A stretch of DNA of 26,987 nucleotides from an uncultured Collinsella sp. Its GTDB lineage: Bacteria; Actinomycetota; Coriobacteriia; Coriobacteriales; Coriobacteriaceae. The DNA is taken from positions 1 through 26,987 of the forward strand of contig USHR01000005.1 in the NCBI GenBank assembly GCA_900554495.1. The letters are read 5' to 3'. The notes below the pieces were generated by a model, which was not told where the DNA came from, searched no databases, and worked only from the letters and a program-made list of their open reading frames with translations. Both the position numbers and the translations under genes were made by a program. Positions 1-6,738 of the stretch are shown here, piece after piece (positions within the stretch are counted from its first letter, which is position 1; each line of letters opens with the position of its first letter).

Positions 1-1
1 A

Positions 2-632
2 CGGTGCTTATTTCCCAGTGATCACTCGGACCACTTCTTAGTGAACATCAACACTGTGGCCTGCCTATGTGTTGGGCCTCCTTATGCCGCGGGTGCGGAT
101 AGCCTAACCATCGCGGGGCAGACCTACGACGAGCCGGGCGCCTCGGGCCCCGGCTGGGCGGCTCGCACGTTGCTGCTGCTAGCAGCGGATCGGGTGAGGG
201 CTGCTGCTTCTTTGGCCTGTACGCCTCCGATGGCCAGTTTGCCGTGGACGCCTCCTGGGTGGACGCGACCGGCGCCATAGCCGATGCTGCCTGCGAGAGT
301 GGCTCACTTACGTCGGCACAGTTTGTGACGCCGATGAGCGGGGCCTTTGGTACCGCCTGTGTTATGGATGCCAGCGGGGCCGTAGCTCAGCATGTGGTAA
401 TTGAACCCACAGGCGCCCAGCCGCCGGCGGGGAAGACCCAGCCCGATACCGATGAGCCCACCGGTGGCAATCCCGCGGGGGATACAAAGCCCGGTAGCGA
501 AGAAAAGCCCGGTGATGAGACCAAGCCCAGCGAAAACCCGCCCCCACGCCTGATTCGTCGCCCAAGTCGGACGCCAAGCCTGCGCCCGCGTCCTCCAAGA
601 CGCCTGCGACCAAGACTGCCAAGAAGACCTAG
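2..632 (+). pseudogene. Decayed 3' remnant of an unidentified, possibly secreted protein
   Basis: I do not recognise the family. From about 193 one frame reads a globular segment (GEGCCFFGLYASDGQFAVDA...) and then a linker rich in Pro, Lys, Thr, Asp and Glu up to about 540. At the C-run near 538-545 the reading frame breaks. With one extra C, the frame would continue as a Pro/Ala/Lys/Ser/Thr tail (PTPDSSPKSDAKPAPASSK...) ending at the TAG at 630-632, a composition that matches the linker before it. In the actual frame the tail becomes Arg/Pro-rich and runs on to 828. Upstream of 193 this frame has a stop at 100-102, while another frame is open from the window edge, so a second break near 165-195 is likely. 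There is no credible ribosome site or start inside. A sequencing error or a phase-variable C-tract could also explain the second break. Low-complexity Pro-rich tails like this are common in surface or secreted proteins, but that role is only inferred. Confidence 0.42.
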
Positions 633-852
633 CCCGCAACAACGTAAACCGCCGCGCTCCCTAAGACCGGCCACGGTGACTGGGTGGTTGCGTGCCTTGC
701 CTTCGTCTTCTAGGTATGTTGTTGGTCACCATAAAAGTTCGGTCACTTCGCTGGGGGCTTTATTTGACAATGTAGTTTCTGCTGCTTCTTTCCCACATTT
801 CTCTGGGTCAATAATGCAGATTGCTTGAACACGGCTTGGGGCTTGCCATATA
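633..852. other. Intergenic stretch without a recognisable gene
   Basis: I see no credible coding frame, RNA fold or strong terminator here. The base composition drifts from GC-rich to AT-rich towards the right, marking the left edge of the low-GC island that carries the next three genes. Confidence 0.5.
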
Positions 853-885
853 TTTGAATTTGACTAAACTTAACTTATAAGTTAA
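853..885 (+). promoter_or_regulatory. Promoter and palindromic operator of the toxin-antitoxin-chaperone operon
   Basis: A TTTGAA (853-858) and a TATAAG (876-881) are separated by 17 bp. The -10 box lies within a perfect 16-bp palindrome, TTAACTTATAAGTTAA, at 870-885. A second -35-like TTGACT lies at 860-865. Antitoxins with an HTH domain usually repress their own operon by binding a palindrome over the promoter. This placement fits that scheme, but binding itself is inferred. Confidence 0.55.
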
Positions 886-921
886 TCACATTTGGTTTCT
901 TTTGAAGCGAAAGGGGGGCCT

Positions 922-1329
922 TTGGTTAGTGACTATGAACTTGTCGAATATGCTGATCCCGAGGGACGACCTTTTTGGGAACTAACCACCTCCCCTGAGA
1001 ACTCTCAGTTTCAGAAGATGATGTCTGATCCTAAAACGAAGTTTACCGCCCGTAAAATGATCAATCAGATTTCAAAAATCTATGACTACGGGCTAAAGGA
1101 TGTCATTGGAACGTCAAAGCTTCGGTGTATCGAGCCTAAGATTGGACTATACGAACTCAAGGGTTTTGATGGGGTTAATCGAGAAATGGTCTACGCGATT
1201 TGCCAAGGCGTGGACAAGATTGTTTTGCTTTTTTGGTTTAAGGGCCATCAAGGCTCGGGAAATATTTCCAAAGAAATTAAACGTGCAAAACAGTTGGCCG
1301 CGATAGCAAAGCAGCTTTTGGGGTCATAG
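922..1329 (+). CDS. HigB/RelE-superfamily (phage Gp49-like) toxin of a TAC module
   Basis: Probably a ribosome-dependent mRNA interferase toxin of the HigB/Gp49-like branch of the RelE superfamily. The start is taken as TTG 922, because a G-rich Shine-Dalgarno (AAAGGGGGG) sits just upstream. A TTG at 892 in the same frame has no such site. The protein is 135 aa. Residues about 66-131 follow the family pattern: Lys/Leu/Arg, then GLYELK (76-81), a polar segment with an aromatic (VYAICQG, 90-96), the hydrophobic strand KIVLLFWFKG (99-108), and a C-terminal helix EIKRAKQLA (118-126). The N-terminal 60 residues are less typical and make it somewhat longer than classical HigB. The next gene encodes an HTH antitoxin 39 bp downstream, followed by a SecB-like gene, so the order is toxin-antitoxin-chaperone. 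Base composition is clearly more AT-rich than the housekeeping genes, which suggests horizontal acquisition. Family assignment is by eye; catalytic residues are not assigned. Confidence 0.68.
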   Translation: MVSDYELVEYADPEGRPFWELTTSPENSQFQKMMSDPKTKFTARKMINQISKIYDYGLKDVIGTSKLRCIEPKIGLYELKGFDGVNREMVYAICQGVDKIVLLFWFKGHQGSGNISKEIKRAKQLAAIAKQLLGS

Positions 1330-1368
1330 CGTCGGCTTATTTGCCCGCCTACGAAACGGAGACTTGTA

Positions 1369-1761
1369 ATGGTTAAGGTCGATTTATCGGACTTTTACGC
1401 GGAAACGGAAACGAGCGAAACCCGTGCCTATGAGCACGCACTAGATATTGAGTTTATTGTTCATCGCGAGATGCAGCGCTCGGGCTTGAGTAAAAGCGAG
1501 TTGGCAAAGCGTATGGGCGTGAGTCTTCAGTCGCTTTCGAAATTGTTGAATTCTCAGCCTAACATGACGCTGAAAACAATCGCAAAGTTTGAGCTTGCGT
1601 TGGGTATCAAAATCATTCCTCAGGTCATTTCCAGTTATTCGAATGAGGCGCCGTTTTCCTCGTCTAATACTTCTGTCCGAGAACAATGGTCTTCATTTAA
1701 GAGCGACTGCTCGGCTAAACGATTGAACTTTGAGATGATTCCGGGGGGTTTGGCTGCATGA
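1369..1761 (+). CDS. XRE-family HTH antitoxin (HigA-like) with C-terminal extension
   Basis: This is the DNA-binding antitoxin predicted to neutralise the preceding toxin and repress the operon. ATG 1369 has a GGAGA six bases upstream (1358-1362). The protein has 130 aa. Residues about 36-82 form a Cro/C1-type helix-turn-helix: SGLSKSELAKRMGVS, then LQSLSKLLN and the supporting helix TLKTIAKFELALGI. Residues about 84-130 extend past the HTH core and are Ser/Asn-rich with scattered aromatics (Y90, F96, W107, F110, F121). In TAC systems the antitoxin carries a C-terminal chaperone-addiction (ChAD) segment that makes it aggregate or be degraded unless the SecB-like chaperone binds. This tail is a good candidate for one, but that is inferred from position and composition. 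The stop overlaps the chaperone start (ATGA), which suggests tight translational coupling. Promoter and operator lie at 853-885. Confidence 0.75.
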   Translation: MVKVDLSDFYAETETSETRAYEHALDIEFIVHREMQRSGLSKSELAKRMGVSLQSLSKLLNSQPNMTLKTIAKFELALGIKIIPQVISSYSNEAPFSSSNTSVREQWSSFKSDCSAKRLNFEMIPGGLAA

Positions 1762-2207
1762 GCAAGGATTTCATTGCGCCCATTCAGGTTGTTCATTTGT
1801 TTGTTGTCGACTCAACTTTTCATATTGAGAATGAGCCCTCCCAGAATATGGATTTAAAAGTTGACGTTAGTTATCAGGACGTCCATCTATTGAGGAACAA
1901 GGTGGGCGAGCGTGCAGACTTAAAGCTGTATGTGTGCGGCAGCCTGATTGATAGAGACGATGCAAAGGAAAAAATGCGCGCTGATGTAAGGGTTGCTATT
2001 TCGGTGTCTACAAAATTGCCGTTCGACATTTCAGACGATGAAGCGCGCCGTTACCTTCTCTCTAATGCGATTTCCATGGCGTATGGTCACGCTAAGAGCT
2101 ATCTGATGGTCGTTACTGGACTTTCGCCCATGGGGGCTTTGACGCTGCCGGCAATTCTTCCTTCGGAATTGGCAGCGGATAGCGATGCGTCTTTCCAAAG
2201 TGAGTAA
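1758..2207 (+). CDS. SecB-like chaperone of the TAC module
   Basis: Predicted cytosolic SecB-fold chaperone, 149 aa, close to the usual SecB length of about 150. ATG 1758 overlaps the antitoxin stop by 4 bases and has a run of six G upstream. The N-terminal part (residues 9-85) alternates hydrophobic strands as in the SecB beta-sheet. The C-terminal part is the best match: LLSNAISMAYGHAKSYLM (100-117) followed by VTGLSPMGALTLPAILP (118-134). This follows the SecB pattern of an Asn/Ala-Ile helix with a Tyr and a basic residue, then Thr-Gly-x-x-x-Met/Pro-Leu-x-LPA-Ile. Monoderm actinobacteria generally lack housekeeping SecB. A solitary SecB-like gene directly behind a HigB-HigA pair is typical of TAC modules such as the Mycobacterium tuberculosis one. 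Its expected task is to protect the antitoxin through the antitoxin's C-terminal tail. A role in general protein export cannot be excluded. Confidence 0.72.
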   Translation: MSKDFIAPIQVVHLFVVDSTFHIENEPSQNMDLKVDVSYQDVHLLRNKVGERADLKLYVCGSLIDRDDAKEKMRADVRVAISVSTKLPFDISDDEARRYLLSNAISMAYGHAKSYLMVVTGLSPMGALTLPAILPSELAADSDASFQSE

Positions 2208-2256
2208 AATGTTCCCGAGTTTGATTTTGCATGCCGCTGTGTGCAAATGTAACGGG

Positions 2257-2288
2257 GTGCCGAATCGGTAGTCTGACTGATTCGACAC
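2257..2288 (+). terminator. Probable terminator hairpin of the TAC operon
   Basis: The arms at 2257-2269 and 2276-2288 pair over 13 positions with one mismatch and one G-U pair around a 6-nt loop. The following TTATATTT is T-rich but not a pure U-tract, so termination efficiency is uncertain. Confidence 0.4.
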
Positions 2289-2391
2289 TTATATTTCGAA
2301 GTTTCTAGTTGAAGCCCTGCGATGCTCGTGCTACGACAGCCAAATTAACCGTGACGTCCTGTCTTGCGACACGCATGTCGTTCCGCATGGG

Positions 2392-2413
2392 TATCATGGT
2401 GAAAGCGATTTCA
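2392..2413 (+). promoter_or_regulatory. scrR promoter -10 and LacI-type operator
   Basis: TATCAT at 2392-2397 is a candidate -10; no good -35 is visible. TGAAAGCGATTTCA at 2400-2413 fits the LacI/CcpA cre pattern TGWAANCGNTNWCA at every position. It would overlap the transcription start, so ScrR probably represses its own gene. The same motif type occurs twice upstream of scrA. Confidence 0.6.
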
Positions 2414-2428
2414 ATGACAGGGGTGCTC

Positions 2429-3409
2429 GTGGTTAAGATGAAAGATGTGGCCGAGCTGGCCGGCGTTTCGAGCGCCGCCGTCTCGCGCTACCTCAACGGT
2501 GGATATATCTCGGCGGACAAGGCCGAGCGCATTAAGCAGGCAATCGAGCTGACCGGATACGTGCGATCCAGCCAGGCTCGCGCGCTGCGCACTGGTTCCA
2601 CCAAGCTCATCGGCGTCATCGTACCTAAGATCAACTCGGAATCCGTGAGCCGCATTACCGCCGGCATTGGTCAGGTGCTCGGTCGCCGTGGCTACCAGAT
2701 GCTGCTTGCCAACACCGACAACGCGGCCGATCGTGAGCTCGAATACCTCGATTTATTCCAAAACCACCCGGTTGACGGCATTGTTCTGGTGGCAACTATG
2801 ATCACCGACGAGCACCGTCGCGCGATTGAGTCGTGCCGTGTGCCCATTGTGTTGATCGGCCAACATGTCGAGGGCGCGGCGTGCGTCTATCACGACGATT
2901 ACGAGGCTGCCTTTGAGCTCGGCCGTGCGCTTGCGGGTCGGGTGGATGGCAAGATCGCCTACATCGGAGTTACCGAAGAGGACCGCGCGGCCGGTTATGA
3001 CCGCCGTCGCGGTTTTGAGGCCGGCTTGCGCGCCGCGGGTAACCCGCTCGATGCCGCCTTGATTCGCCTGGGCTCGTTTACGCTCGACTCGGGCTATCGC
3101 GCTGCGCGCGAGCTGCTTGCCGATGCCCCCGATGTTTCGTTTATCGCGTGCGCGACCGACACTATGGCTGCCGGCGCCCTGCGCGCTCTTGACGAGGTGC
3201 GTGGCATGGGCGAGGGCGTGCGTGGCGTGAGCGGCTTCGGCGACAACGCATTTTTGCGCGCGCTGACGGGCGGCATTCCCACCGTGCATTATGGCTACCT
3301 GACCAGTGGCGTCGAGGCGACCAATATGTTGCTCAACGCGCTCGATGGCGAGGAGGGGGAGAGCGGTCTAAAGTCGCTCAAGCTCGGCCATCAGCTTATG
3401 AATGTCTAG
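2429..3409 (+). CDS. scrR: LacI-family sucrose repressor ScrR
   Basis: LacI/GalR-family transcriptional repressor that should sense a sugar of the sucrose pathway and control scrA and scrB. GTG 2429 is chosen because AGGGG lies six bases upstream, the LacI HTH begins at once (KMKDVAELAGVSSAAVSRYL, residues 3-22), and an operator sits at 2400-2413. Longer in-frame starts would translate through that operator. ATG 2438 is the alternative. The 326-aa length is normal. Residues 1-55 are the HTH and hinge helix (SSQARALRTGSTKLIGVIVP leads into the core). The rest is a periplasmic-binding-protein-like effector domain, with the family's typical DGIVLVAT and ATDTMAAGAL segments. The gene precedes scrA on the same strand. 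Effector identity (probably sucrose-6-phosphate or fructose) is inferred from context. Confidence 0.85.
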   Translation: MVKMKDVAELAGVSSAAVSRYLNGGYISADKAERIKQAIELTGYVRSSQARALRTGSTKLIGVIVPKINSESVSRITAGIGQVLGRRGYQMLLANTDNAADRELEYLDLFQNHPVDGIVLVATMITDEHRRAIESCRVPIVLIGQHVEGAACVYHDDYEAAFELGRALAGRVDGKIAYIGVTEEDRAAGYDRRRGFEAGLRAAGNPLDAALIRLGSFTLDSGYRAARELLADAPDVSFIACATDTMAAGALRALDEVRGMGEGVRGVSGFGDNAFLRALTGGIPTVHYGYLTSGVEATNMLLNALDGEEGESGLKSLKLGHQLMNV

Positions 3410-3497
3410 GCCTTGGGCACGTCTGCCTGCCTCTGAGACCCCTGTTTTTGCTTCAAAACTACCTTTCGCCGGCTTTTTCCTACCGTTCACCCTACTA

Positions 3498-3513
3498 TGA
3501 AAACGATTACAGT
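3498..3513 (+). promoter_or_regulatory. LacI-type operator 1 upstream of scrA
   Basis: TGAAAACGATTACAGT; its first 14 bases fit TGWAANCGNTNWCA. A TACTAT at 3493-3498 abuts it and could be the scrA -10, although no convincing -35 is seen. It is identical to operator 2 and starts 26 bp before it. ScrR is the likely ligand. Confidence 0.68.
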
Positions 3514-3523
3514 CATATCAAAC

Positions 3524-3539
3524 TGAAAACGATTACAGT
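3524..3539 (+). promoter_or_regulatory. LacI-type operator 2 upstream of scrA
   Basis: An exact second copy of the 16-bp site, spaced 26 bp start to start (about 2.5 helical turns). It ends 54 bp before the scrA start codon. Tandem sites suggest cooperative ScrR binding that would block the scrA promoter or its early elongation. Confidence 0.68.
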
Positions 3540-3593
3540 GTATGTGTCAAAGATGGCCGGGTGCACATGCGCCCGTTGGAGGAAAGGGAAGTT

Positions 3594-4994
3594 ATGGACT
3601 ACCGCAAATCAGCCCAAGAGGTGCTCGACAACGTCGGTGGCGCCGACAACGTTGTTTCGGCCGCACACTGCGCCACGCGTCTACGCCTGGTGATTGCCGA
3701 TAATTCCAAGGTTAACAAGGAGGCCATCGAGAATGTCGATGGCGCCAAGGGCGTCTTTGAGGCCCAGGGCCAGCTCCAGATTATTTTTGGCACTGGCACC
3801 GTCAACAAGGTCTACGAAGAGTTCATCGCGCTCAGCGGCGTCGAGGCTGCCACCAAGGCCGAGGTAAAGGAGGCTGCGGCTCAGCAGCAGAACATCTTTA
3901 TGCGTGCCATTAAGGTGCTCGGCGACGTCTTTGTTCCCATCATCCCCGCCATCGTGGCTTCGGGCCTGCTGCTGGGCATTATGAGCGCCCTCAACTTCAT
4001 GGCCTCCAACGGCTTTATCGCACTCGACACCAATAACTTTATCTACAAGATTGCCGACCTGGTCTCGGGCACGTCCTTTGGCATTCTGCAGATCCTGATC
4101 GGTTACTCCGCCGCTAAGGCCTTTGGCGCCAACCCCTATCTGGGCGCTGTCGTCGGTGGTGCATTCATCAACTCCTCGCTGCAGAGCGCCTACACGGTTG
4201 CTTCCGAGGGCGTTCAGACCATGGTTACTGTTATTCCCGGTGTGTACAGCTTTGAGTGGGTCGGCTATCAGGGCCATGTGATCCCCATCGTTATCGCCTG
4301 CGCCATTCTGGCCTTCCTCGAGAAGCGCCTGCACAAGATCGTTCCCGAGATGTTCGACCTCTTTGTGACTCCGCTTGTCTCGGTGTTCGTGACCGTGCTC
4401 GTGACGCTCGTTGCCGTCGGCCCCATCTTTGTCTGGGCCGAGAACGCCATCCTCGGTCTGATCCAGGCCCTGCTGACCCTGCCCTTCGGCATCGGTTCCT
4501 TTATCGTCGGCCTGTTCTATGCCCCCACGGTCGTTACCGGTATCCACCAGATGTACACCGCCATCGACCTGGGTCAGCTTGCCCAGTACGGTGTGACCTA
4601 TTGGCTGCCCATCGCCAGTGCCGCCAACATCGCCCAGGGTGGCGCCGCGCTCGCCGTTGCCTTTAAGACCCGCGATGCCAAGATCAAGGGCCTGGCACTT
4701 CCTTCGGCCCTGTCCGCCTTCATGGGTATTACCGAGCCTGCCATCTTTGGTGTGAACCTGCGTTTCTTTAAGCCCTTCATCGCCGGCTGCATCGGCGGCG
4801 GTTGCGGTGCCCTGGTCTGCGCGCTCACTTCGCTGGCCGCCTCCGGCACGGGCGTTACGGGTATCTTCGGTATCCTGCTGTGCCTGGCCCAGCCCGTGCA
4901 GTACGCGATCATGTTTGCGGTCGCCGCGCTGGTTTCCTTTGCCGTCTCGTTTGTCCTGTACAAGGACGAGCCCAAGGCTTCCGAGCAGGCCTAA
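3594..4994 (+). CDS. scrA: Sucrose-type PTS transporter subunit EIIBC
   Basis: Membrane permease of the phosphotransferase system that imports and phosphorylates its sugar, here most likely sucrose to sucrose-6-phosphate. ATG 3594 has GGAGGAAAGGG just upstream and gives 466 aa. An upstream in-frame ATG at 3567 lacks a site. Residues 1-85 are the EIIB domain with phosphocysteine C26 in SAAHCATRLRL, then GVFEAQGQLQIIFGTGTVNK. From about residue 100 a hydrophobic EIIC domain with roughly ten membrane segments follows, including FVPIIPAIVASGLLLGIM and GITEPAIFGVNLRF, the latter a hallmark of the glucose/sucrose EIIC superfamily. There is no EIIA domain at the C-terminus (it ends KDEPKASEQA), so a separate EIIA, such as the glucose-type one, must supply phosphate. 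Regulated by the two operators upstream. Trehalose or another beta-fructoside is a possible alternative, but scrB next door favours sucrose. Confidence 0.88.
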   Translation: MDYRKSAQEVLDNVGGADNVVSAAHCATRLRLVIADNSKVNKEAIENVDGAKGVFEAQGQLQIIFGTGTVNKVYEEFIALSGVEAATKAEVKEAAAQQQNIFMRAIKVLGDVFVPIIPAIVASGLLLGIMSALNFMASNGFIALDTNNFIYKIADLVSGTSFGILQILIGYSAAKAFGANPYLGAVVGGAFINSSLQSAYTVASEGVQTMVTVIPGVYSFEWVGYQGHVIPIVIACAILAFLEKRLHKIVPEMFDLFVTPLVSVFVTVLVTLVAVGPIFVWAENAILGLIQALLTLPFGIGSFIVGLFYAPTVVTGIHQMYTAIDLGQLAQYGVTYWLPIASAANIAQGGAALAVAFKTRDAKIKGLALPSALSAFMGITEPAIFGVNLRFFKPFIAGCIGGGCGALVCALTSLAASGTGVTGIFGILLCLAQPVQYAIMFAVAALVSFAVSFVLYKDEPKASEQA

Positions 4995-5013
4995 GAGCTT
5001 TTGATTGAGGGGT

Positions 5014-5044
5014 GCCCGCGGGTTTTATGCTCGCGGGCGTTTCC
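5014..5044 (+). terminator. Intercistronic hairpin between scrA and scrB
   Basis: GCCCGCG (5014-5020) pairs with CGCGGGC (5032-5038) around an 11-nt loop. Only GTTTCC follows, so it is more likely a weak terminator or mRNA-stabilising hairpin that lowers scrB relative to scrA than a full stop. Confidence 0.45.
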
Positions 5045-5100
5045 CGTATCTGGTGCCTATCTTTGGCGCCTTGTAACTTTCGATCCGTTAGGACTTTGAT

Positions 5101-6642
5101 ATGTCTAATGCACTTGGTCGCGACCTTGCAAAGCTGGTCGCCGCTGTTGACGCCGCCGCCTCTGAGTGCGGTCATGGCGCGTATGGCCAACGCTTCCATA
5201 TTATGCCGCCGGCGGGTTGGCTCAACGACCCCAACGGTCTTTGCCAAGCGGGCGGCGTGTTCCATGCCTATTTTCAATATGCGCCGTTTGATGTCGAGGG
5301 CGGCGTTAAGGCCTGGGGCCATGCGACGAGCCGCGATCTTATGACGTGGGACTATGTTGGCGCTCCGCTGCTGCCCGACGAGCCGTTCGATTGCCACGGT
5401 GTGTATTCGGGCTCCGCGCTTGCCGAGGACGGTCGCATTCGCGTGCTCTATACGGGCAACGTTAAGCTTTCCGATGCGGACGGCACGTACGACTACGTCA
5501 ATACCGGCCGCCGCGCCGATACTGTTTATGTCGAGAGCGTTGATGGCCTTGCCGGTCGGGAGTTCAGCCAAAAGCGCGTGGTGCTGGCTTCCGAGGATTA
5601 TCCTGAGGATTTGACCTGCCACGTGCGTGACCCCAAGGTGTGGCGCGATGATGATGGGCGTTACCACATGGTGCTGGGCGCGCGTCGTCGCGTGGACGGG
5701 CCGCATGTCGATAGTCGATTTTGCGTCATGCACGGCGAGGGTGCCGGGCGCGATGTGGGTGAGATCCTGGTGTATGGCTCGGCCGATATGCTGAGTTGGG
5801 AGCTCGAGAGCCGCGTGTCTACGCCCGAGCGTTTTGGCTTTATGTGGGAGTGCCCGGGATACCTTGAGCTCGAGGCGGATGGCGGTGTACCGGCAAGGTT
5901 TCTGTCTTTCTCTCCCCAGGGGCTCGAGGGCGGTCGTTGGAACCGCGGCAACGTATACGCTGCTGGCTACATGCCTGTAACGGGCGACATCACCGGTGGT
6001 GACGGTGCCTATGAACTGGGCGAGTTCCGCCTGTGGGACGCTGGTTTTGACTTCTATGCTCCGCAGGAGTTCACGGCCTTGGACGGTCGCCATATTCTAA
6101 TCGGCTGGATGGGCATGCCCGATGAGCCGACCTATGGCAACGCGCCTACCGTGGCGTGCGGCTGGCAGCACTGCATGACGGTGCCGCGTGAGCTTACAGT
6201 CGGTGCCGGCGGCGTAGTGCTGCAGCAGCCGGCGCGCGAGATTGAGCTCCATTATGCCTCGGTGCGTGTGGGGGAGGGCTCGTTGGAGGTTGCTGGCGAT
6301 ACCTGCTTTGACGTTGTTGTCGACGGTATCGACGGCGCGTTTACCGCGACCGTTGTTGGCGAGCTGAAGCTGGCGTTTGTGCCCGCTGGGGACGAAATGC
6401 CCTCGCGCTTTGAGATGCGATTTACCGATGAGGGTCGCGCTTCTGCCGGCTGCGGTCGTACCGTGCGCTGGGAGCCCGTCGATGAGGTGCGCAACATGCG
6501 TATTGTTGGCGATGTCTCGTCGGTCGAGGTGTTCGTGAATGATGGCGCGCTCGTGTTTTCGACGCGCATCTATCCTGAGGCCTATGGCGTGACCGTTGAC
6601 GCTCCGGGTGCTAACGTGACCTATCACGCGCTCAACATCTAG
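5101..6642 (+). CDS. scrB: Sucrose-6-phosphate hydrolase (GH32)
   Basis: Cytosolic beta-fructofuranosidase of glycoside hydrolase family 32 that splits sucrose-6-phosphate into glucose-6-phosphate and fructose. ATG 5101 is preceded by TAGGA. The protein has 513 aa, a usual length. The three family signatures are present: WLNDPNG (residues 40-46, nucleophile D43), RDPK (transition-state stabiliser D177) and ECPG (acid/base E250). A five-bladed propeller N-terminal part is followed from about residue 350 by the beta-sandwich domain, which includes SSVEVFVNDG near the end. It lies 106 bp after scrA with no own operator seen, so it is probably cotranscribed. A strong terminator at 6681-6719 ends the unit. 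Confidence 0.92.
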   Translation: MSNALGRDLAKLVAAVDAAASECGHGAYGQRFHIMPPAGWLNDPNGLCQAGGVFHAYFQYAPFDVEGGVKAWGHATSRDLMTWDYVGAPLLPDEPFDCHGVYSGSALAEDGRIRVLYTGNVKLSDADGTYDYVNTGRRADTVYVESVDGLAGREFSQKRVVLASEDYPEDLTCHVRDPKVWRDDDGRYHMVLGARRRVDGPHVDSRFCVMHGEGAGRDVGEILVYGSADMLSWELESRVSTPERFGFMWECPGYLELEADGGVPARFLSFSPQGLEGGRWNRGNVYAAGYMPVTGDITGGDGAYELGEFRLWDAGFDFYAPQEFTALDGRHILIGWMGMPDEPTYGNAPTVACGWQHCMTVPRELTVGAGGVVLQQPAREIELHYASVRVGEGSLEVAGDTCFDVVVDGIDGAFTATVVGELKLAFVPAGDEMPSRFEMRFTDEGRASAGCGRTVRWEPVDEVRNMRIVGDVSSVEVFVNDGALVFSTRIYPEAYGVTVDAPGANVTYHALNI

Positions 6643-6680
6643 GCGTTTCGTCGCATATCGGCGCTATACTGCAGCCGTTG

Positions 6681-6719
6681 CCCACGATGCGGGGAACACC
6701 CGCATCGTGGGTTTTTGTT
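6681..6719 (+). terminator. Strong rho-independent terminator after scrB
   Basis: A perfect 13-bp stem (6681-6693 with 6699-6711), 5-nt loop, followed by TTTTTGTT. A TATACT at 6665-6670 just upstream could be an unrelated -10 box, in which case the hairpin would also lie in the leader of the next gene. Confidence 0.88.
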
Positions 6720-6738
6720 AATGAAGGGAGGTTGCCGT

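Noticed and set aside
892..921. Earlier TTG start for the toxin gene
   Set aside because: No Shine-Dalgarno before it. The G-rich site before TTG 922 decides the start.
2309..2428. Upstream in-frame extension of scrR
   Set aside because: It would translate through the probable operator and -10 and adds residues not typical of LacI proteins. GTG 2429 has a proper Shine-Dalgarno.
3448..3693. Small open frame overlapping the scrA start
   Set aside because: It runs through the operators and scrA in another frame and has no supported start or homology.
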